Positions 1 to 10,336 of a stretch of DNA of 64,000 nt are shown in pieces. Origin of the DNA: Imbricaverruca yamaguchii (Eukaryota > Arthropoda > Thecostraca > Neoverrucidae). Within the stretch, counting starts at the first letter, position 1. Each line of letters starts with the position of its first letter. The position numbers were made by a program, and so were the translations under genes. The notes under the pieces were generated by a model, which did no database searches, had not been told where the DNA came from, and was given only the letters and a program-made list of their open reading frames with translations. The stretch spans positions 2,220,001 through 2,284,000 of the forward strand of contig JAOTOL010001598.1 in assembly GCA_034440575.1 (NCBI GenBank), written 5' to 3'.

Positions 1-204
1 GTATGAGGATGCATCAGCGGCGCTGACAAATGGCATACGCAGCGCGGCGCTGAGAAACGGCATTGAAGAGAAATGCCGTGAAGGCGTGCAGACCATTGCC
101 GACGACGGCAGATGGTCTGCTCGCCTACACGGATGACGAACGGTGTCGCTTCGACACCATCAAGACACGGGATATATTGCGGCAATATTTGTAAGTTGCA
201 CTCC
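1..204. other. Unassigned flank at window start
   Basis: No recognisable gene. The first 60 bases contain two similar short segments around gcgctgacaaatggcat and gcgctgagaaacggcat, so a short degenerate duplication is visible. Open frames that begin here owe their length to the 28-bp array that follows. Confidence 0.5.
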
Positions 205-784
205 TGTCGGCGTTGTCGGCCAGTGGCGCTCATGTCGGCGTTGTCGGCCAGTGGCACACATGTCGGCGTTGTCGGCCAGTGGCGCACATGTCGGCGTTGT
301 CGGCCAGTGGCGCACATGTCGGCGTTGTCGGCCAGTGGCGCACATGTCGGCGTTGTCGGCCAGTGGCGCACATGTCGGCGTTGTCGGCCAGTGGCGCTCA
401 TGTCGGCGTTGTCGGCCAGTGGCGCACATGTCGACGTTGTCGGCCAGTGGCGCACATGTCGGCCGGTGGCGCACATGTCGGCGTTGTCGGCCAGTGGCGC
501 TCATGTCGGCGTTGTCGGCCAGTGGCGCACATGTTGGCGTTGTCGGCCAGTGGCGCACATGTCGGCGTTGTCGGCCAGTGGCGCACATGTCGGCGTTGTC
601 GGCCAGTGGCAAGCGTTGTCGGCCAGTGGCGCACATGTCGGCGTTGTCGGCCAGTGGCGCACATGTTGGCGTTGTCGGCCAGTGGCGCACATGTGGGTTG
701 TGGTGGGTTCTCGTCCGGTGATGCGTGGTTGGCGTTGTCGGCCGGTGGCGCACATGTCGGCGTTGTCGGTCAATGGCGCACGTG
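205..784. repeat. 28-bp GC-rich minisatellite, roughly 17-19 units
   Basis: A 28-bp unit built around gttgtcggccagtggcgc and cacatgtcgg repeats head to tail, nearly perfect from 205 to 692, with two more diverged units at about 728-784. Several units are shortened (near 455-470 and 608-620), as expected from slippage or unequal exchange. Because 28 is not a multiple of 3, successive units are read in rotating frames, and all three plus frames stay open for hundreds of bases. The resulting proteins are repeat translations and are not called as genes. Confidence 0.95.
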
Positions 785-834
785 GTAGTGATTCGCCCAC
801 CGCTGGAGGACCGGTGCACGCGTGCGTTGGCGGG

Positions 835-1076
835 CGTACCGGACGATGGTACGATGGTTCGGCGGGCGTACCGGACGATGGTACGATGGTTCGGCGGACG
901 TACCGGACGATGGTACGATGGTTCGGCGGACGTACCGGACGATGGTACGATGGTTCGGCGGACGTACCTGACGATGGTACGATGGTTCGGCGGACGTACC
1001 TGACGATGGTACGATGGTTCGGCGGGCGTACTTGACGATGGTACGGTGGTTCGGCGGACGTACCTGACGATGGTAC
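835..1076. repeat. 32-bp minisatellite, about 7.5 units
   Basis: The unit contains ggacgatggtacgatggttc followed by ggcgg(a/g)cgtac. Starts at 835, 867 and 899 fix the period at 32 bp. Variants include ggacgatgg to tgacgatgg in later units and agatggt-type changes at the distal end. It is a different family from the 28-bp array about 50 bp upstream, so two arrays lie almost back to back. Confidence 0.93.
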
Positions 1077-3068
1077 GTGCGCCAAAGCGCTGGACCAGGG
1101 ATAATTTGTTTTCGTCGGGCGCGAGATGTCGAAACGAGTCCAGCAAGATGTATAACGTCGCCAAGGAAACAATGTCGTTAAGAATATCGTTTAATGCCTT
1201 CAAACTCAATTTTGAGCCCATAGCCTGCCTATACGCGCATCTTGTTTGTATATTTTGGTATACACCTAATATAGGAATGAATATGTTAATGACGCCAATC
1301 AGAATGCCATGCTATCAGCAATTTGTATTCAACAGCAGACCACATCATGGATAATATATGTACCCGAAATAACGTCAGTTGCGAGATGTTTATGTATCAA
1401 TCTGTAATGGTGAGCAAAACATGATATACCACTGACACACAAGACACTGTTACAGACGACGTATGTAGACTTCATAAGCACACATCATGAAGCATGATAT
1501 CGATACTTCTTGGGGGAGGATGTCTCTTCAGTGTTCAGTAGGTGGTATATTCCACCATATTTCACGAATAGTTTATCATTACACTAGACGGACACACGAC
1601 CAGAGTAGAGGGCAGCGCGTGCCATTTGCCGACTGTGTCGGACGGTCCGGACTGGGGACCATTCACGAGGGGCGTGGAAAGATGAAGCACGAGCCTTGCC
1701 TCGATTCCCATGATCCAGTATGAAAAGCTAGAACTTGCGCAATCGCAGAACAGCCGAACTCAGGAATGATTGATTGAATATTGTGACTCAAGGGCGCACC
1801 GACTGCGAGATCATTTAGCGCCCATGAACTCAGGAATTATAAACTTGCTTCTATGCATCTGACTTTCTCAAACAGTTGATACCTGTGCCAAGGCTGACAA
1901 GGTATCCTTGGACTAGTTTGGTCTTGGCAGCGGCGAAAACTGGTTCCAACCAGATAAAACCAGCTTAAACTGACCAAGGTTCGCCAAAGATTCAAACTGC
2001 AAATTACGTCATAATTATTGAACACATATTGAATTCCTTCAGACTTCCTAAGATATATATAAAACATGGTAAAAGCTATAAACGGTTTTTGATAGACGTA
2101 CCCGTGTCGTATACGTTTATCAATGCCGAGCTCATTCCTGGACAAGAACAAATAATTATATCAGTTTTAGAGGGTTCAGTGCCACCATCGGTGAAAACGG
2201 ATTTCCGATGGGTGTTCACCACATTCCAGCAACGTATCTCCATGATGCATGGACATGTTCCATGAATGTTGGGCTTGTGTGCCGTCACCTTGTTCCACTT
2301 GGTTTTACGTTGATCTGCCCTTTACTCCAACATGCACATATCCACTTCCACTTAAGTCGACCAGACGCTGGATCACCAAGTACCGAATCAGCGTATCAAA
2401 AGTCGAGAAATACAGCTGGCAGTAATGTTGCAGATGGATGACGAGGACGATCATAGCTCAGACCGATACCGATGACTGTGTGGTGTGTGAAGCACAGTGG
2501 CCCAATGACCTGACCCATCCTCAGGCCAGAGCCATGTCGCAGTCACAAGTTCGGATCCACACGTCTCTCGGACTTCTTCTTCCTTTGACGCATACCAATT
2601 ACACCCCACCAAACAAACAAGCATGACTTTGACACCAAAATGCCGGCAGGCATCCTCTCGAGATTTCGGCTGGGCGAGGTCCGCGTGTTGAACGACACGC
2701 ACAACAACAACGATAAATCGGAAGCATACAGATGCAGATACTTTCGTAATCATCCACGCCAAGCGGCACACATCGATCTGATCACGTGCAACTCTGCACG
2801 CAACAACAGACCCCGGCGACATCGAGCACCGAGCCGGAACCAATGCGCCGAACACACACAGTGAATCGTGCGCAGCTCCGGTGCGCACGCCAGCCGTCCT
2901 CGACTGGAACGGCGCACCCGGCCCCCGCCGGCCCGTGCCGTGGCCAGACGACGCGGCTATCTTATCTGCCGGCTGCCGAGCGGCGGCTGAGAACGGTCCA
3001 GCTGGCGTGGCGACGGCCACGGAGCTGGCGTGTGTCTGGGTCACACAGGCCACGTCTCGGAGCTGGTC
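1077..3068. other. Unassigned non-repetitive DNA
   Basis: About 2 kb with no recognisable coding domain, tRNA or long repeat. Open frames here are at most 245 codons; the longest, on the minus strand at 2451-3188, runs into the 48-bp array and has no recognisable motif. From 2780 the base composition becomes GC-rich on approach to the next minisatellite. Confidence 0.5.
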
Positions 3069-3633
3069 CTCAGCCGACGGTGGAACACGCGACGTGTCCT
3101 CCCCCACTGGAGGGTCACCAGTTGAAGACGGGGCACGCAACGTGTCCTCCCCCACTGGAGGGTCACCAGTTGACGACGGGGCACGCAACGTGCCCTCCCC
3201 CTCTCACTGGAGGGTCACCAGTTGAAGACGGGGTACGCAACGTGTCCTCCCCTTTCTCACTGGAGGGTCACCAGTTGAAGACGGGGCACGCAACGTGTCC
3301 TCCCCTTTCTCACTGGAGGGTCACCAGTTGAAGACGGGGCACGCAACGTGTCCTCCCCCCACTGGAGGGTCACCAGTTGAAGACGGGGCACGCGACGTGC
3401 CCTCCCCCTCTCACTGGAGGGTCACCAGTTGACGACGGGGCACGCAACGTGTCCTCTCCGACCAGAGGATCCTCAGCCGTCGATGGGGAACGCAACGTGT
3501 TCTCCCCTGCTAGAGGGTCCAAGTCAACGATGAGGCACGCAACGTGTTCTCTCCCCCCACCCACTGGAGGGTCATCAGTTGAAGACGGGGCACGCAACGT
3601 GTCCTCCCCACCAGATGATCCTCAGCCGATGAC
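3069..3633. repeat. 48-bp minisatellite with 48-53 bp unit variants
   Basis: Units carry ggagggtcaccagttgaaga followed by cggggcacgcaacgtgtcctccccc. gtcctccccc at 3096 and 3144 gives a 48-bp period. Several units carry a 2-5 bp insertion in the pyrimidine tract (ccctctcact or cctttctcact), lengthening them. The distal units after about 3450 are more diverged (accagaggatcctcagccg). The period is divisible by 3, so open frames run through both strands. Confidence 0.92.
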
Positions 3634-4729
3634 GGCGCAAGCAGCGAATCCCCATCGCGACATAAAAACATCAGCTGACGAGACGAGTCTTCAGCCGACA
3701 CCTGACCGACGACCACGGAAGACAGAGCAACTTGACGATCACGCCGGACGGCCGACGCACTGCCCAATGCGTCAGTTCACTGGTTGACACGGCACCTGCG
3801 GTTGGGTCACCACATCCGGACCGGTGGCACCGGCTCCCAGGCGAGGCGGCAGACTTTTCGGCCCAGAGACTAGCAGCGGAGCGTGCTGGCCTCCACCTAC
3901 TGTCTTAACGCCACCAGCGGTCTCATCGCCGCCAGCGGTCTCATCGCCACCAGCGGGCACCGGCGAAGAGGAGTTCTTAGTGCCTTATCGCTAGCCGGCC
4001 TTCGGCGGGAGGAAAAGGGTGGCAGAGTGTCGACTATTCCTACGTTTCATCGAACGGTAACTCGGCCATTTCAACACGACTTGCATTGCGTGCGCTTGTG
4101 CAACTCACAAACGACGATGTGGGACAGCAGTCAGCATTGTTAACGCTGCGATTATTGTGCAACTTCACGGAATCGTCCTACACTGCATAAAATAGATCAC
4201 ACTATGATTGAAGACACCGGGTCGTCTTCGAATCGGACGAAATGGTGAGCGAACACGTGTGCCAAACACACTTCCAAATCCACCACCCTGCGTTATACAA
4301 TACACTGCGTTCGTACAATACTCTACTTGTGCTGATGAAAAAGGAGACAAACTGGACAAGAATTAGACAAGATCAAGACCCACCAAACAAACCACAACCA
4401 TCCTACCAACCAATATAGTTTGGCGTGCCGGCGAGAGAGAGAGAGCAACAGTTGAAAGCGCAGTGTTGGTTACTTCGGTTTATTGGCGCTTTCGGCCAAA
4501 GACGATCATGCAGCGCCCAAAACGTGCATGCATCAAAGCGTAGCGAAAGATGTTAAGGAACTGAATACATAATCTTAAAGCGAATCGTACCCAGGTAGCG
4601 CAGTATGTCTCCAAAGTGGAGTATTTTCGCTTCGTCCACTAGCCCGTCCTCGTATGTCAAGTTCCGTGCGATATTCTGATCAAACTGCCCTCGCTCCCTT
4701 GCGGGACGCTGGCAAGTGCACAAGGTATA
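3634..4729. other. Unassigned DNA with short repeats
   Basis: No gene recognised. At about 3911-3960 a short threefold tandem of gccaccagcggtctcatc-type units is visible. A short GA tract sits at 4433-4444. The rest shows no domain or RNA structure that I can support. Confidence 0.5.
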
Positions 4730-5560
4730 TCAGACCACAGGAAAATCTAAACAGCAAGGACGGCGAGGTTTCTCTTCCCCGCACATAATATGGTGGTGGG
4801 CAGCAAAAGTGCGGCCGAGACGAAGTCTACACAAGGCCACCTCGTCCCTCTTGGCTCTGCGATAGCACAATGTCCAATCTCCAAGGCGTGGTTTAATTCT
4901 GTGCAGCTTGTTATTGGTCTCTGAATCTCGGCTGGTCTCCCACTTGGCATGAATGCATGATGAAATCGTTGATATGTGGTCTCTCGCTACAACTGGGGAA
5001 ATGTGCTCTCGTGGGTTCTGGGCTGCCCATTTCGCTGCGGAATTGGCACGTTCATTTCTGGGCATGCCTGCATGGCTCGAGATCCAGCACAAACGCACGG
5101 TGTTTCCATCTCGATCCCGAGCAGAGAGGCTTGTCAGGATGCAAAGCAATAGAGGATCTGATAAGTGAAAACCCGTCAGTGCCAGGAGACTGCTAAGAAA
5201 ATCAAATAGTGTGACATACAACATACAGCTAAATTCTGCCATGGGAAAGCACCTTGATAATCGCAACCAGCTCTGAGCTATGTAGTTGGGCATAGCTCAG
5301 GTATACTCCGGTAAAGTGAAAGGCTGAACAGTTAGGCCGCCCACAAAAGCGGATCTTGCTGAAAGAAGTCGTTATTTGACCTATGATAACGTGAGATGCC
5401 ATCCTCACGCAATGTGGAGACACCCTCACTGATGTCTTCACGATAAAATGTTTGTGTGGGGTCAGGGTTATCGAGCTAGATGAGTTCAGTCAGGTCACCG
5501 GCTTCGAAGTGCCGTCTTAGGATATTTTTATAGGAGCTGGCTAATCTAAGGTTTGAAAAA
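4730..5560 (-). pseudogene. Decayed non-LTR retrotransposon, RNase H and C-terminal region
   Basis: This minus-strand stretch encodes the end of a Jockey/R1-type LINE polyprotein. Visible pieces, in order, are a degenerate RNase H entry ending SELVAIIKVLSH (about 5290-5230), then in another frame the RNase H motif WISSHAGMPRNERAN (about 5086-5042), then the downstream segment RDEVALCRLRLGRTF, which is typical of the region after RNase H in these elements. The RNase H domain normally degrades the RNA strand of the RNA:DNA hybrid during target-primed reverse transcription. At least one frameshift (between the 5441-5229 and 5293-4730 frames) and stops show that it is dead. Upstream decayed sequence reaches about 5560; no RT domain is visible, so the copy is 5' truncated or too decayed. 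Clade assignment is from motif style only. Confidence 0.8.
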
Positions 5561-6380
5561 TACCCACAAATCTTGCATACGAATATGTAAGCATTTGTCC
5601 CACGAAAAACACACCACATACCTTGATGGCCTCAGGTCAGGTTACGAGGTCACATCAAGGTCAAGCCTATTTTTCCCGCGTTCTGAGTCTTCAGCCTGAT
5701 GGACACGGAGCAAAACCAGATTATGTGTGATAGAGCGCAATGTCTTCTTTAGTCCCACGCAAACTCAACCAACCAAGTAAACACCTCCCCCGAAAATTAT
5801 GATCAAATGTTGTCAAATGTTGTCTATGTCCACGTTGATGCCCTGAGGACGACTTTGAAATGTATATACCTTTACCTTTCCCGTAACTGTGGCGTCCAAA
5901 TATGGCGTAACAGCGCATCTACAATATATTATAGGACTATATCTCTCGAAGCTGATGAAATACTTCTAGTCTGAAACCAGCTGTTTATTTCTAATGCATT
6001 TATTAGCCTGTCCTTCATGATCCATGTCTAAGCCTGTTTTGGGAATTCAAAATTAGGATCAGAAATACACAATGCATTGCATCTGCATTCCCAGAACAGA
6101 TGAGGGCATCGACTTTCCTCAAGCTGCGACATTTGCATTCCACGACCCTTGTTGCCCCAGCGGTGGTCACATTACTCTAGGTTTCGGAGAGCGGCACCGT
6201 CTACCACCGAACCCGGACAGACGGAAGGCCGGAGCGATGCCTGCCTGGCCCGGCGGCCCTGGCGCCGCGCCGCCGCCGCCGCCGCCGCCGGCTGTCTGGG
6301 ATGCTGATCCGACAAAGGGCTGCTGGCGCAATACTCGGGCCAAAGGCCAACGATTATCTATGAGAACCAGACTTCGTTGT
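5561..6380. other. Unassigned DNA with one short GC tract
   Basis: Mostly unremarkable sequence. A short (GCC)n-like tract at about 6265-6291 sits in a GC-rich patch of roughly 100 bp. No gene, tRNA or transposon end recognised. Confidence 0.45.
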
Positions 6381-6384
6381 TTTC

Positions 6385-6545
6385 GAGGCGTCGGTACCTC
6401 AGCGGCCAAGCTGGGCGTCTGGGGAACCAGAGGTACGGGGTTCGATTCCCGAGATTCCCATCACTCCTGCCGGAGTGAGAAGCAGGCGACGCCATATAGC
6501 TTCGGCTGGTGCGTCTTGAAGCAAACTACCATCCGCTGTTTCGGT
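6385..6545 (+). repeat. tRNA-like SINE candidate
   Basis: An A-box-like segment (tacctcagcggccaagctggg, about 6394) is followed about 45 bases later by a clear B-box, ggggttcgattccc (about 6437-6450). The two promoter boxes have the spacing of a tRNA gene, but the ends do not form an acceptor stem, so this is read as a tRNA-derived SINE head rather than a working tRNA. The body probably extends to about 6545; no A-rich tail or target duplication is certain. Confidence 0.45.
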
Positions 6546-7499
6546 TTCGGTTTGGTATTTGATGGTCATGCCTGACAGGTAACATTAGCGCCAGACTCAT
6601 TCGCGCGTTTGATCTGACACCAATCGCAGACATACACCTGCGAGAGGCCACTGACATACAGGTGTGCAAAAATTAGGGCAGTGCAGGCCAGCCACAGTGA
6701 CAAGCCAATAATTTGCTCCAATCCGTATAATGAATCATATGCGATGAAATGTGATGTCTCATTACGAGCAGTGCCTTCGTCATACATTAGCGAGAGCAGA
6801 TCGGTGTGGGGAGGCCTTCCACCCGGTGATAAATTGTGCTGTAAGCGCAGAAACCAATTAATAAAAAAGGGACGCGGAACTGCAGGAGCAGGCAATACCA
6901 TCAGGCCAATAACTCTAAGAGCCAACACATTCTGCAGTGTCCAAGGATGTGATAGCATTTCCTTCGTCAACCACTACATCAACGACGCCGTCATTTTCCT
7001 TCGAAAAAAGCATCGGCCAAGCAGATGACTATTGAGGAACTGAATGTCATAGTGAACGTCGAAGAAACACCAGTGCCTACAGGTAAGCTACGTTCAATGT
7101 ACCTGGTATAGGATTCTTTAAATTTTGGAAATTTTTCTTCAAAATGGGAACAGTTCTGATCTTGTAGCTATGGCCAGCCATTGCATTTCATGCATCCTAA
7201 AAATTCCCATGAACTACGAAAGACGGGCTGACGGGCATAGGCAGCACACTTTTCACAAGGTTTGGTGAAAGACACTTCATATAATATATGATGCAACGGA
7301 GATATGAGCGCAAAAATTGAATGGCATCGGTACCAACTTTTCTGTAAATTGCACCATCAAACGTAGTCTTAGCCAAGACAAAGTAGCCGATGGTCTACTC
7401 CGCAATCTTAGATATCTGACCACGCATCACCTCGAATGTACTTGACTTGAGCCTGGCGGGAAAGAACATTTGGTTTTTTTACGACTCACTCAACCGCCA
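6546..7499. other. Unassigned DNA with one exon-like segment
   Basis: No recognised gene. An open segment around 6965-7082 ends at a consensus-like splice donor (acag followed by gtaagc at 7083) and is discussed as a finding. The rest is AT-leaning and shows no domain. Confidence 0.4.
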
Positions 7500-7634
7500 A
7501 GTCATATAGCGTCACCAACCTTTCACGCCGATTGGTCGCGGGCGGACTCGGTAATATCGTCGCTTGCGAGATTCGAACCCACAATCTTGCGATGGAGAGT
7601 CCGATGCTCTACCAAATGAGCTACCACGGTCCCT
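7500..7634 (-). repeat. tRNA-derived SINE, minus strand
   Basis: On the minus strand 7634-7559 reads gggaccgtggtagctcattt, then ggtagagcatcgg, a B-box gtgggttcgaatctcgc, and a non-tRNA body running to about 7500. The A-box (tagctcatttggtagagc) and B-box are both well formed and would recruit TFIIIC/RNA polymerase III. The 5' GGGACCG has no complementary 3' acceptor strand and the anticodon stem does not pair, so it cannot be a functional tRNA. This fits a SINE whose head came from a tRNA; the parental tRNA cannot be named with certainty. Confidence 0.65.
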
Positions 7635-7959
7635 GAGCCTGACGTGTATTTCACTTCAACTCGATTGAACATATCCCGAAGTTGTCAGGTACAGCACACA
7701 GATTATTTTAAAACATGCCCTGTTTTGAATCGGCGAGCGGGCACAAAGCCAATGCGTGTCCGCCTGTACATAACAATGCAAGTACGGGTGATAGTCAAAT
7801 GCATTGCAGGTGAAGTGAACATTGATTGCGATGTTTGTGGCTTACTCTGCAGAATGCATCATGTGTCAAACTCATACATATAATATATAGTTACTATGTC
7901 ATGAGAAATCTCCATTGGAGATTTAATGCATGGCGATCGGTTTTCCAAAGTTCTCGAGA

Positions 7960-8160
7960 AGTGTTTGTTTTTCTGTCTGTCTGTCTGTCTGTATGTGCCA
8001 GTTCGACGCATGCTGTGTCAAAACGGCCAGGCGCATTTCGTTCAAATTTTCACACGTGATAGGCCGGTTCGGCGGACAGATTATTGCAGTGGTTTCTGGT
8101 TGCGCGGGTCACGCCGGCGCATACCACGTAACATCAACCGGGATAGGGTCATCAGTTAAC
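7960..8160. repeat. CTGT microsatellite with adjoining repeat-like sequence
   Basis: A (CTGT)n tract, about six units, lies at 7972-7995. It is followed by gtcaaaacggccaggcgcat and ttcaaattttcacacgtgat, an arrangement often seen at ends of dispersed transposable elements in invertebrates. No coding remnant is present, so the element class is unknown. The 325 bases before it (7635-7959) show nothing recognisable. Confidence 0.5.
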
Positions 8161-8999
8161 CAGAGCCACAGCATGTGCCATAAATCGCACGGATATGACA
8201 CTTTGTGGAAACACACGCTTGATAGGAAACTGCGTGTTTTTGTGGTCGAGGGCCGGGTGCGCTGTACCGTGTGACCGTCAGACGCGTGCATCTGTTTTCC
8301 GTGGGGCACCTACGAACTGAGAGCAGCGCGTGCGAGAGCTATCAAATTTGGTGAGCGAGCGGCCTGTCACCGGGGCTATCCGGGCATGCAGAAGTTTTAG
8401 GGGTGGGCGAAGCGTAGAGCGTGCTCAATGTTCACGCGACACCCCTCGCTTCTGTTTGGCATGGGGCTGGGGCTCTTTCTGACTAAAAACGCGATTGCCA
8501 CAGATTTGCGCCCGGCGTGGCTCACATCGCAGGGGACGAGGGATGTGTGACACCACGTGAAAGTGTTGTTAGGTGTTCGCTACCTTTTAAGCACAACTTC
8601 GGTGCGATCGGGTCAATGTGCTGCACGTGAGCGACACCGGTGTAATGGGAGAACGGGTTGCCCGAAATCCTGTCATCGGTTGGTTTAGCGTGTGAAACGG
8701 AAAGCAACGCAAGAATATATAGAAGTATATCAATAGCAATAACATTCTAGCTGACTCTCATTACTAACATTATAACTGACTCTCAATATTCATCACGGCC
8801 ATCGCCAGCCCTTCACTACTCTCTTGAAATATCAGGGGGAACATTTTTTGCTCAGGGGACGGTTTGCTCTTTCCAGCTGGTATGAGCATTCCAGCCCCCG
8901 GGCGGGTTCTCTCTTGCCTTCATGGCCCTTGCTAGACCTCAGGGTGGATGTCTTCAGGTTTCGAAAGCCCGCACAAGCCATTAGATGTGGTAACATATT
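8161..8999. other. Unassigned DNA
   Basis: No gene, RNA or clear repeat recognised over this stretch. Confidence 0.45.
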
Positions 9000-10330
9000 T
9001 CGTAAGTTATATCTCTGCTTCTCAGGGCGGTCGCCCGGAAGGCCTCATCGAACTCGCCAGGAGTGCGGACGCACCTTCATCCCACGGAAACTCCGCTACA
9101 TTTTAATAGCTCTGGCCCCTCCATGGTTTTAGAGGCTCTTCACGTACCATCAAGAACACTCCGTGTCGATCCGGATCGTCTCCGTAGCTCGGGGACCTAT
9201 TTATCGGCCTGAGGCCCGCTGTCAGCTCTGAGACCTCCATCAGCGTGAGCCAAAACTGGCCCAGTGGCTCCGTAGTCCGGCCCAGAGACCCCACCCGTCG
9301 CCTCAGGGGCCCTCTTTCACGGCTCATGACACTCTCCGTCCGGCCGAACTCCCCTCGGTCCTCCCACGGCTGGGGTCTTCTCCGTCGGCGCAAGGACCTT
9401 AGCGATCCAGGGCCTCCTGCCAGGCCGGGGGTCCTCCTTCAACAGATTGGGCCCCATCCATCAGGCCCAGAGGCCTTGTATGGCTTGGGCCCCATCCGCC
9501 GGCCCAAGGGTCCAAAATGCATTAGTACGTCCTGAGGTCCTCTCCGGCAACTAGGTCCCCTTATGTAGCTTCATGATGACCACCTATTGTTCATTTTCCG
9601 GGAAGCCAGAGGCCCCTTTTCAAACTCATTGGTCCTGGCCATCAGGCCAAGGGCCCATTCTCGTCTTTGGCTCGGCCGACAGTCCTTTAGTCCCGTGGGC
9701 CATTCCAACTACCCCCCCCGTCACTCTAGAAGCACTTCCTGTTAGCCCACCCAAACATCTTCCTGGGGGCATTCTTCGTTGACTCGGGCTCTCTGCATCG
9801 GCACGGGATCCTTTCCGTCAGCCTGTGGCCCCTTTCGTCGGTCTAGGGGACCTACTCGTCGACACAGTGGGCCCCTGCGAGCCTCCTGGAGGGCTTCCTC
9901 TGACCCTCCAGAGAAGTGGCAGCATCTGTTCCCTTCGTCTCCCCCGGCTACGCCACAGGCCAATGCGTCCTTCACTCCGTCCAGGAACGCTTCACGTTGG
10001 CCCAGGGCTCTTCAAGTTGGCCCAGGGCCATTCAAGTTAGCCCAGGGCCCTTCAAGTTGGCTCAGGGTCCTTCAAGTTGGCCCAGGATTCTTCACGTCGG
10101 CCCAGGGTCCTTCAAGTTAGTGCAAGGCCCTTCACGTTGGCCCAGTGTCTCTTAACGTTGGCCCAGAGGCCATTCACGTTGGATGAGGCCACTCACGTCA
10201 GCACAGGAGCCCTTCACGCCGGTCTATGGGCCCCTTACATCGACCAACGGAGCCCTTATGGTCCCCTCGGGCCCTCCATGGGGCGGCTGTCCCCTTCGCC
10301 CCCGGGCTAAACCACTGTGCCACCGCCCCC
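9000..10330. repeat. C-rich degenerate array, 20-bp period, regular part 9985-10160
   Basis: From about 9985 the unit cccagggctcttcaagttgg recurs every 20 bp (10001, 10021, 10041, 10061, 10081), decaying towards 10300. The preceding kilobase is full of related motifs (ggcccagaggcc, gtcggcccaaggg) without a strict period, which suggests an older, eroded part of the same array. The block ends in a C10 run at 10327-10336. The pyrimidine-rich strand bias is strong. Open frames across it are repeat translations. Confidence 0.8.
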
Positions 10331-10336
10331 CCCCCA

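Noticed and set aside
205..784. CRISPR-like array (28-bp repeat)
   Set aside because: There are no unique spacers; the units are directly head to tail, and the genome is eukaryotic.
112..1221. Open frames of 191-353 codons in several phases on both strands
   Set aside because: They are translations of the 28-bp and 32-bp arrays; the same peptide motif appears in all three plus frames because 28 and 32 are not multiples of 3.
7559..7634. Functional tRNA gene on the minus strand
   Set aside because: Promoter boxes are good, but the acceptor and anticodon stems do not pair, so it is called a SINE head.
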